64,000 nt of DNA, taken from Acidobacteriota bacterium (GTDB lineage Bacteria > Acidobacteriota > Holophagae > Acanthopleuribacterales > Acanthopleuribacteraceae). A program made the translations under genes and the position numbers. Shown here piece after piece: positions 58,185 to 64,000 of this stretch. Under the pieces are notes generated by a model. It saw only the letters and a list, made by a program, of their open reading frames with translations. It was not told the origin of the DNA and did no database searches. Position 1 is the first letter of the stretch, and the number at the start of each line of letters is the position of its first letter. The stretch spans positions 17,874 to 81,873 of the forward strand of contig JASJCB010000024.1 of assembly GCA_030066195.1 (NCBI GenBank), read 5' to 3'.

Positions 58185-58593
58185 AAAACTCCCCGCATCC
58201 ATACGTCCCGGCTTCACCATCATCGAGGTTCTGGCGGCCCTGGCTATTTTATCCATCGCCCTGGTGCTGCTGATTCGCGGCCAGACCCAATCGCTGAACA
58301 ATGTGCGCAAGGTGGCCAATTACGAGCGCGCCGTCTTCATCACCGAGAACAATCTTCATTGGACCTTCCTGGACCTGAACGAGGTCGACGATTGGCGGGA
58401 ATACGCCTCCCAGACCGTGGAAGACGGGCCCTATCGGTGCCGTGTGACCGTGGACTCCACCGAAATGGAACGCAGCAGCGAGGTGGAAATGGTCATGCTC
58501 AAAATCATCGCCGAAACCACCTGGCAGGAAGGCAATCGCGAGCAGTCCTTCCGTTTGGAAACCTGGTATTTCTGGGGGGAGCCGAAACAATGA
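58177..58593 (+). CDS. gspI: Minor pseudopilin GspI
   Basis: A 138-residue pseudopilin with prepilin N-terminus PGFTIIEVLAALAILSIALVLLIRG (G at -1, Glu5 in IIE). It overlaps the end of gspH by eight bases. ATG 58177 is preferred for its GGGAG six bases upstream; ATG 58171 would be too close. GspI nucleates the pseudopilus tip together with GspJ and GspK. Confidence 0.87.
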   Translation: MTRKLPASIRPGFTIIEVLAALAILSIALVLLIRGQTQSLNNVRKVANYERAVFITENNLHWTFLDLNEVDDWREYASQTVEDGPYRCRVTVDSTEMERSSEVEMVMLKIIAETTWQEGNREQSFRLETWYFWGEPKQ

Positions 58594-59600
58594 AACAGGC
58601 ATTTACGCTCCTCGAACTATTGGCCGCCATCCTGATCGGCGCCCTGATCATGTTGATGATCGCGGGCGGTCTGCGCACCGCCATCCAATCCTGGGAAGCG
58701 GTCCAGAAGAAGGTGGGTCAGAACTACAACCGTCGCAACGCGCTGGACCTGATCAAACGGCAGTCCTCCAGCCTGTTCTTCAAGCAGGAAGCCGACCAGT
58801 TGGAAATGAGTAACCGCGGTTCGCGAGGCCGCAACGATAATCGGCGGAATAATGACCCCAGAACCAGGGGCGGCCAGGCCCACATGAGACCCCAAGGCCA
58901 GGAGACCGGGGAAGCGGGCGGCGTTGAATTTGCTCTTCCCGACGGCGCTCATTACTTCCAAGGCAATCTCCAGGAACTCAACTTTGTGTCCACCGTCTCC
59001 TTTTTGTCCGACTTTCCAGGACAGGTAGCCGTCAGATATTACGTGGTTCAAGGACAGCCCGAGGACGATCAGAGCTTTTCGGACCTGACGACCACGAGAA
59101 CGGACAACGATACCGTTGACGATGGAGAGCTTATGGCAGCGGATATGATCGACGGGGACCTTTACCTGGTCCTGGAGGAAACCAATCTCTTCCTCGCCGC
59201 TGCCTCTGAAGAAGGTTTCCTGGATGACGAGAGCGGCGAAGAAGGCTTCGGACAGCCCATGGACACCATGAACTTCAGCAACGAAAGCGATAACATGAGT
59301 CAGGCGGCGGCGACCAACAGCATGACCCTCTTGGGACCGTTGCGGCAGTTCTCCATTCGCTACCGCATGCCCGATATCGAGGGCGATGCCGATGCCGCCG
59401 GCGGCGATGAAGACTGGGCTGAAATCTGGGACGTCGAGGAAGAGGGTTTCTACCCGGCCGCCATCGAATTCACGCTTTATTACGAGGACCCGGGTTTAAC
59501 CGATGACCTCCCCCTGGAAGAACTGGACGCCATCCGCATGGTCATTCCGGTCTACGACGCCCGCAATATGGCTAGAGGAGGCACCAATGCGCCCTTCTAA
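58590..59600 (+). CDS. gspJ: Minor pseudopilin GspJ
   Basis: Prepilin sequence MKQAFTLLELLAAILIGALI with Glu5 and Ala at -1. At 336 residues it is much longer than typical GspJ (about 200), through Asn/Arg/Gly-rich (RGSRGRNDNRRNNDP) and acidic (DDESGEEGF, DIEGDADAAGGDEDW) insertions. GspJ identity rests on position between gspI and gspK. The ATG overlaps the gspI stop. Confidence 0.8.
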   Translation: MKQAFTLLELLAAILIGALIMLMIAGGLRTAIQSWEAVQKKVGQNYNRRNALDLIKRQSSSLFFKQEADQLEMSNRGSRGRNDNRRNNDPRTRGGQAHMRPQGQETGEAGGVEFALPDGAHYFQGNLQELNFVSTVSFLSDFPGQVAVRYYVVQGQPEDDQSFSDLTTTRTDNDTVDDGELMAADMIDGDLYLVLEETNLFLAAASEEGFLDDESGEEGFGQPMDTMNFSNESDNMSQAAATNSMTLLGPLRQFSIRYRMPDIEGDADAAGGDEDWAEIWDVEEEGFYPAAIEFTLYYEDPGLTDDLPLEELDAIRMVIPVYDARNMARGGTNAPF

Positions 59601-60561
59601 CCAACGCGGCAATATCCTGATCTCCGTCCTGTGGGTCATCGTGACCATGGCGATCATCGTTTTGGGCCTCAGCTACGAATCGCGCTCGGACATGGAGCGC
59701 ACCCGCATGATGCGCGACCGGGCCCGCGCCTACTGGCTGGCTCGCGCCGCCGTGGAACGCGTGAAATACGACTACGCCGCCCTGCGCCAGTCCCAGAACG
59801 AGGAAGACGTACTGGTGACGCGCTACCAATACGACTTTGAAAACGGCTCGGCCGAGGCCGTAGTGCGCAGCAACTCCAGCCTGATGAGCGTCAACTCCAC
59901 CAATCGCGAGCTATGGCTGCAACTGCTGAAGCTGTACGTGGAAGACGAAAGCGAACGCGACATGATCGTGGACGCCATCCTGGACTGGCGCGACCAGGAC
60001 GACCTGACCCGTCTCAACGGCTGCGAAACCGATTATTACATGTCCCTGACACCGCCCTACCCGGCGCGCAACGGCGCCTTCTATTCGGTAGAGGAGATCA
60101 TGCTGGTGCGGGGCATCACCGAGGCCATGTTCTATGGTTCGTGGGACAAACCCGGCATGATCGAGATGCTGGACCTGAACCGCCAGAACCTGAGCCGGTT
60201 CGATATCAACACCTGCCCCAAGGGAATTTTGATGGCTTTCCTGGAGATGACCTCCGAGGAAGCCGATGAGTTAATAGCTTTGCGCCGCGAGCAGTATTTC
60301 GGCAATATCAACGACGTTGCAACCGCGGTGACCGTGAACAATGAAGAGAACCTGCAAAAATTCTTCATGAGCTTCAGGGGCAGCACCTTCACCATCAAAG
60401 CCACCGCTTACGTAGACGGCTCCCCCGCGCGCTACACGGTCGAGGACACGGTCAGCTACAAGGGCGGCGGCACCTTCTACCGCAATCTGAGCCACAAAGA
60501 TTTCAGCCTGGAACACGTGGATGAAATGGATCAGTTGGACAACGAGGAAACCGACCTATGA
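59587..60561 (+). CDS. gspK: Pseudopilus tip protein GspK
   Basis: Prepilin N-terminus QRGNILISVLWVIVTMAIIVLGL lacks Glu5, as is characteristic of GspK. The RSDMERTRMMRDRARAYWLARAAVERV and WRDQDDLTRLNGCETDYYMSL blocks, and the helix-hairpin-helix-like region (FDINTCPKGILMAFLEMTSEEADELIALR), identify the GspK fold. Length is 324 residues. Overlaps gspJ by 14 bases and gspL by four. Confidence 0.9.
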   Translation: MRPSNQRGNILISVLWVIVTMAIIVLGLSYESRSDMERTRMMRDRARAYWLARAAVERVKYDYAALRQSQNEEDVLVTRYQYDFENGSAEAVVRSNSSLMSVNSTNRELWLQLLKLYVEDESERDMIVDAILDWRDQDDLTRLNGCETDYYMSLTPPYPARNGAFYSVEEIMLVRGITEAMFYGSWDKPGMIEMLDLNRQNLSRFDINTCPKGILMAFLEMTSEEADELIALRREQYFGNINDVATAVTVNNEENLQKFFMSFRGSTFTIKATAYVDGSPARYTVEDTVSYKGGGTFYRNLSHKDFSLEHVDEMDQLDNEETDL

Positions 60562-61985
60562 AAGAGGAATCGAAACTCAACCTGGAACTGAACCTGCGCA
60601 CGCGCGCCTGGGGTATCTGCATCGAAGAGACGCATCTTACCCTGACCGCCCTGCACAACAAGCTGAACCAGCTTTCCTATAAGGACTCGGAGACGCTTTT
60701 CGATTATGATTCCGTCTCGGATGAAGATGTTCAGGACTTTATCGAGGAGTTCCAGAACCGGCACGGGGTGAAGCGCGGCGATGCTTTTATGACCATCCCC
60801 CGTTCCCAGGTGCAGATTCAAGTGGCCGAATTCCCCACGGAAGCGGAAGAGAACCTGGAAGAAGTGATGAGCTACCAACTGGCCAACTACTTCCCGGGCG
60901 CGCTGGAAGAAATGACCTGCTTCCCGCAAATCATTCACAAGGGCGAACAATTAAAGGTTATGATCGTGGCCGTTCGCAACGAGGTGCTGGGTCACGCTTT
61001 CGGTTTGATCCGCCGTTGGAACATGCGCCTGGCCGGTCTCAGTCTGTCTTCCTTCGCCCTGGTCAACGGACTGGCGAAGCTTGCTCCCAACCGGTTTGCC
61101 AATGACCGTATCATGGTGTTCCACTTCGGCAAGGGAACCCTGGAAACCATCGGCATCAATCGCGGCAAACTGACAAGTTCATCGCTCATCCACTACGACC
61201 CGGAAGAGGGCATCCAGGACGCGGTCAGCAGCTTGGAACAGGCCTTCAGCGAAGCCCGTATGGATCCCAACGAGATCGACCATTACCTGGCCTCCGGCAT
61301 CCCGGACGAGGATAGCCTGCTCTATCTGAAAGAGGAAATCGGCATTCCCTTCGAGGAGTGGACCGATACCCAGGACCAGCCGGTGCCGCCGGAAGGTTTG
61401 ACCGGATTCGGCGCCGCCGTCTGCGCGGTCCACGACAAGGTCAACCTGGAACTGAACATGCTTCCCGAGAAGCAGCGCAGCCACCGACGCCGTTTGCCCT
61501 TGATTCTGGCAACGGTTGCAATTAGTATCTTGGCTTTGGTCTTTGTTTACCTGGAAGCCTCGGAATATATCAATCTCAGCGACCAGGAAACCCGGTTGCA
61601 GGCGCAATACCAGCAATACTCGTCGCGCATGAACGAAATTGCCTCGGCGCGGTCCAAGCTGGAAAATCTGCAAAGCGAACTGGCCGACTTCGACCGCTAT
61701 CAACAAAGCGAGCTGCTGTATATCATGCTGGAAACCTTGACCGAGCAACTAGAGGACGACACCTATCTGACCAACCTTCAGATCAAGAAGGGAACCGACC
61801 TCCAGCTTCAGGGTGAGTCGGACAACGCCTTCGAGGTGCAGCGCAGGCTCACCGCCATCCCCTGGTTGAAGGACGTCAAACCCTCGAACGCCATTACCTC
61901 GCGCAAGAACCGCGACGGAAAGAGCAAGGCCCGTTTTATCTACAAGGCAAAAATCGACCTGGAGGCGTTGCGTGAAGAAATTTAA
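60558..61985 (+). CDS. gspL: Type II secretion protein GspL
   Basis: Bitopic protein linking GspE to the inner membrane. The cytoplasmic N-terminal part is actin-like (residues ~13-300), one membrane segment lies at about 313-333 (LILATVAISILALVFVYL), and the C-terminal periplasmic domain has a coiled coil and a ferredoxin-like fold. 475 residues. Overlaps gspK by four bases and gspM by 14. Confidence 0.87.
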   Translation: MKEESKLNLELNLRTRAWGICIEETHLTLTALHNKLNQLSYKDSETLFDYDSVSDEDVQDFIEEFQNRHGVKRGDAFMTIPRSQVQIQVAEFPTEAEENLEEVMSYQLANYFPGALEEMTCFPQIIHKGEQLKVMIVAVRNEVLGHAFGLIRRWNMRLAGLSLSSFALVNGLAKLAPNRFANDRIMVFHFGKGTLETIGINRGKLTSSSLIHYDPEEGIQDAVSSLEQAFSEARMDPNEIDHYLASGIPDEDSLLYLKEEIGIPFEEWTDTQDQPVPPEGLTGFGAAVCAVHDKVNLELNMLPEKQRSHRRRLPLILATVAISILALVFVYLEASEYINLSDQETRLQAQYQQYSSRMNEIASARSKLENLQSELADFDRYQQSELLYIMLETLTEQLEDDTYLTNLQIKKGTDLQLQGESDNAFEVQRRLTAIPWLKDVKPSNAITSRKNRDGKSKARFIYKAKIDLEALREEI

Positions 61986-62976
61986 CCGCCGCGAAAAAAC
62001 CATCCTCCGGGCCATGGCCCTGGTTGTGATTGTGGCTCTGGGTTCGGAAGTCTGGGAATGGTACCAGGGCCGGCGCATCAGTTTGGAAGGCCGTATCTCC
62101 TCGTTGACCAACCAGATCGCCACCATGGAAAAGAAACTGGAAGGCCAGGACAAGCAATCCTACCTGGAGGAAGCGGCCGAGATCGAGGAAGAACTGGTCG
62201 ATGCAAAGTCCATGGTTCTGGAACTGCGTGATGAGACTTCCGCCAGCCTGCTCATGCGCCAGACCATCTCGGAACTGGCCGACGCCCACGGCATCAAGAT
62301 CAATTCCATCAGCAGCCGCAAGACCCGATCCCTGGGCGATAAGAAAAATGATGATAGTGAGCTCAAAGAGCTGCGTGTCTATTTCGGCTACGATACCGAC
62401 CTGGCCTCCCTGGTCAACTTCTTCAATGCCCTGGAGGAAGAAGAATACTTCCTGGTGATCGACACCTTGAACATCTCGGCGCGTCGTCGTCCGCGCACCA
62501 GACGCACCAACAAGAAGACTAAAACCCGTTTGCAGACTCGCTCGCCGCTTAACGGGAACGCGGTGCTGACCACGGTATTCAAGGCCAACCCGGAAGCCGA
62601 CGCCGAGCGTTACATGCGTGACCGTAGCGTCGAAAAGGACGATGACGACGAGGAAAGCGAAGAAACCCCGGCGACCGACGAAACCAAGGCAAGCGGCCTG
62701 ACTCCGGTCGACCCGCCCCAACCCAAGACCGTTCCCCCCAAGAACAGCATGGGCGAGGGCGGCGCGCTGAAAACCCTGGGCAACCGCAATGCCCCGCCAC
62801 CGAGGCGCGGGCCTCCGCCGCCGCAAAAGTCAGCTGACAAACCGCCTCTGGAACCCAAACCCAAACCATTGACTTCCGCGGCCGTTCCGAAGGGGGCGAA
62901 GCCAAAACCCTTGACAAAAGCCAAATCGAAGGATAAGGGTAAGGGGGAGAATTTCGACCCCAAGAAACGCTTTTAG
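61972..62976 (+). CDS. gspM: GspM-like protein with basic Pro/Lys-rich tail
   Basis: GTG start. Short cytoplasmic N-terminus, one membrane segment at about 12-27, a coiled coil and a periplasmic ferredoxin-like domain, in the position of gspM. From about residue 215 the protein has an acidic stretch (VEKDDDDEESEETPA) and then a long Pro/Lys-rich low-complexity tail ending FDPKKRF, about 110 residues beyond a typical GspM. A similar tail ends the next protein. Confidence 0.75.
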   Translation: MKKFNRREKTILRAMALVVIVALGSEVWEWYQGRRISLEGRISSLTNQIATMEKKLEGQDKQSYLEEAAEIEEELVDAKSMVLELRDETSASLLMRQTISELADAHGIKINSISSRKTRSLGDKKNDDSELKELRVYFGYDTDLASLVNFFNALEEEEYFLVIDTLNISARRRPRTRRTNKKTKTRLQTRSPLNGNAVLTTVFKANPEADAERYMRDRSVEKDDDDEESEETPATDETKASGLTPVDPPQPKTVPPKNSMGEGGALKTLGNRNAPPPRRGPPPPQKSADKPPLEPKPKPLTSAAVPKGAKPKPLTKAKSKDKGKGENFDPKKRF

Positions 62977-62985
62977 GGAGATACC

Positions 62986-63594
62986 ATGAAATACGCACTG
63001 CTCATCCTACTTTCCCTGTGTCTGCCGGCTTTCGCCCAGACCGATGTGGATCGTCTGCTGGACGCCAATATCTTCGACCCCGATCGCGGCAAGAAGCCCG
63101 CGGAAGAAACCGAGGAGAACGACGCGCCCGAGACGCAGGTAGTATCCAAAGATCTCCCCGTTTTGGACGGCACCTTGATCGTCGGCGATGTGCGTATCGC
63201 CCTCTTCACGATTCTCGAGGATGGCAAGCCGAAGGGCGTGCGGGCCTATGTCAATGACCAGGTAGGCGCCTACAAGGTCAAGTCCATTGACCGTGAAAAG
63301 GTAGAGCTGATGTCCGGCGCCAGGCCGGTCCCTGTCTCGTTGTATTCCGGGAACAAGCAAAAACGCGGCGGCACCAAACAGGTCGCCAAGGTGACCAAAA
63401 AACCAACGCCCGCTCGCCGGGCGAACACCAAGGACGGTCCCAAGAGAGGCTTGAAACCCGGCGATAAGAACAAGCCGAAGCCTTTACCCAACGCTCGGGA
63501 TAATAAAAACAAGAAAAACAATCGCTTCCAGAAACGCACCCCGCCCACTCGCAAGACCAATACCCGTGGCAACAAGTTGGAAAAGAAATTCTAG
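62986..63594 (+). CDS. Periplasmic GspC-like (HR domain) protein with basic tail
   Basis: Signal peptide MKYALLILLSLCLPAFA, then an N-terminal acidic linker and a GspC/PilP-like homology region (LDGTLIVGDVRIALFTILEDGKPKG to GARPVPVSLY, about residues 58-125). The C-terminal 80 residues are Lys/Arg/Pro/Asn-rich and end NKLEKKF. It would bridge the platform to the secretin. Unlike classical GspC it has no PDZ domain and apparently no membrane anchor. Lies nine bases after gspM. Confidence 0.65.
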   Translation: MKYALLILLSLCLPAFAQTDVDRLLDANIFDPDRGKKPAEETEENDAPETQVVSKDLPVLDGTLIVGDVRIALFTILEDGKPKGVRAYVNDQVGAYKVKSIDREKVELMSGARPVPVSLYSGNKQKRGGTKQVAKVTKKPTPARRANTKDGPKRGLKPGDKNKPKPLPNARDNKNKKNNRFQKRTPPTRKTNTRGNKLEKKF

Positions 63595-63644
63595 GTCGGG
63601 TACCGGGAACCCACGTCAATCCTATTCAGGTAAGGTTTACATCG

Positions 63645-63989
63645 ATGAAAGAGAAACTACGCGCGTTAATCGCAATTGCTGTCATCCTGCTCACCATCTC
63701 TTGTGGAAAGAAGCAGGATCTTATCTCCAAGGCTTTTGAAGACAAGAACTTCGACAAGCCGCTGGAAAAGATCGAGCAGGACCCCAAAGGTCTGAAAGAT
63801 AAAGACGAAGAAGACCAGGATACCAAAATCGAGGTTCTGGTCGACCGCATCGCGGAAGATCCCGACGACCAGGCCCACTTCATCGAGACCGGCGACACCA
63901 AACGCCCTCGACCCGACCTTCTGGCGCTTCGGGATCTTTGCGCGCCAGAAGGTCGGGTCGAGGGCGTTTGGTGTCGCCGGTCTCGATGA
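63645..63989 (+). CDS. gspD: Start of probable secretin GspD lipoprotein (disrupted)
   Basis: A lipoprotein signal peptide with lipobox LTIS-C at about residue 20 leads into charged helical sequence (DLISKAFEDKNFDKPL, DTKIEVLVDRIAEDPDD). Position after gspC-like and the lipobox suggest a GspD secretin N-terminus, but too little is present to prove it. From 63927 the frame runs into the inverted repeat and stops at 63989 with non-native residues, so the gene is truncated here. Confidence 0.45.
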   Translation: MKEKLRALIAIAVILLTISCGKKQDLISKAFEDKNFDKPLEKIEQDPKGLKDKDEEDQDTKIEVLVDRIAEDPDDQAHFIETGDTKRPRPDLLALRDLCAPEGRVEGVWCRRSR

Positions 63990-64000
63990 AGTGGGCCTGG
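63869..64000. repeat. Perfect 59-bp inverted repeat at the window edge
   Basis: 63869-63927 is the exact reverse complement of 63942-64000, separated by a 14-base loop (63928-63941). The right arm still matches at the last base, so the repeat may extend past the window. Both arms encode the secretin frame on opposite strands. Confidence 0.95.

Overview
The window looks like the replication-origin region of a bacterial chromosome with roughly balanced, slightly GC-rich base composition. A type II secretion cluster with a lipobox-bearing secretin candidate, a degenerate EnvC-type factor, FtsEX, a bactofilin and a CarD-type regulator point to a diderm, free-living bacterium. An Acidobacteriota (Holophagae-like) or deltaproteobacterium-like lineage seems plausible, but no rRNA or other decisive marker is present, so this is inference.

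Layout. 1-3.2 kb: the end of a large protein with a possible dead CHAT domain, then a UDP-glucuronate 4-epimerase. 3.2-9.1 kb: accessory DNA with palindromic ~43-bp repeat arrays, an AT-rich island (membrane protein, TPR protein, 37-residue ORF), a cluster of long hairpins, a small GRPMKY-family protein and an orphan protein. 9.1-14.5 kb: signalling, namely a hybrid histidine kinase plus response regulator, a class II cyclic-nucleotide phosphodiesterase behind a CRP-like palindrome, and a second hybrid kinase. 14.5-30.2 kb: metabolism and RNA modification (envC-like, pfkB, mtnP, M61 peptidase, truC, ettA, truD, sfsA, mtnA, UDG4, CarD), with two more GRPMKY paralogues and a protein built from a duplicated domain. 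30.4-50.5 kb: ftsX-ftsE-pspF-like, cheY-like, then the origin block folC-accD-bactofilin-parB-parA-mnmG-mnmE-three parS-transaldolase-gyrA-gyrB-recF-dnaN-oriC-dnaA. 50.5-52 kb: a long ~42-bp-period palindrome array. 52-54 kb: an AAA-ATPase/PD-(D/E)XK protein. 54-64 kb: gspE-F-G-H-I-J-K-L-M, a GspC-like gene and the start of a probable gspD.

How it fits together. Nearly all genes left of dnaA down to about 24 kb read leftward (exceptions: a small membrane-anchored protein gene at 29.1 kb and the cheY-like gene), and everything right of about 52 kb reads rightward, as expected for genes co-oriented with forks leaving an origin near 49 kb. The dnaN-dnaA gap holds about ten TGTGGAAA-type DnaA-box variants. 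Three parS sites with an exact 39-bp period lie upstream of mnmE, near parAB. mtnP and mtnA together give the first two steps of methylthioadenosine salvage.

The least explained material is (i) three copies of a ~100-residue family with invariant GRPMKY and RWK motifs, and (ii) four intergenic arrays of palindromic repeats that differ in sequence but share a 41-43-bp period. The last 132 bases form a perfect 59-bp inverted repeat that breaks the secretin gene and may be an assembly fold-back.
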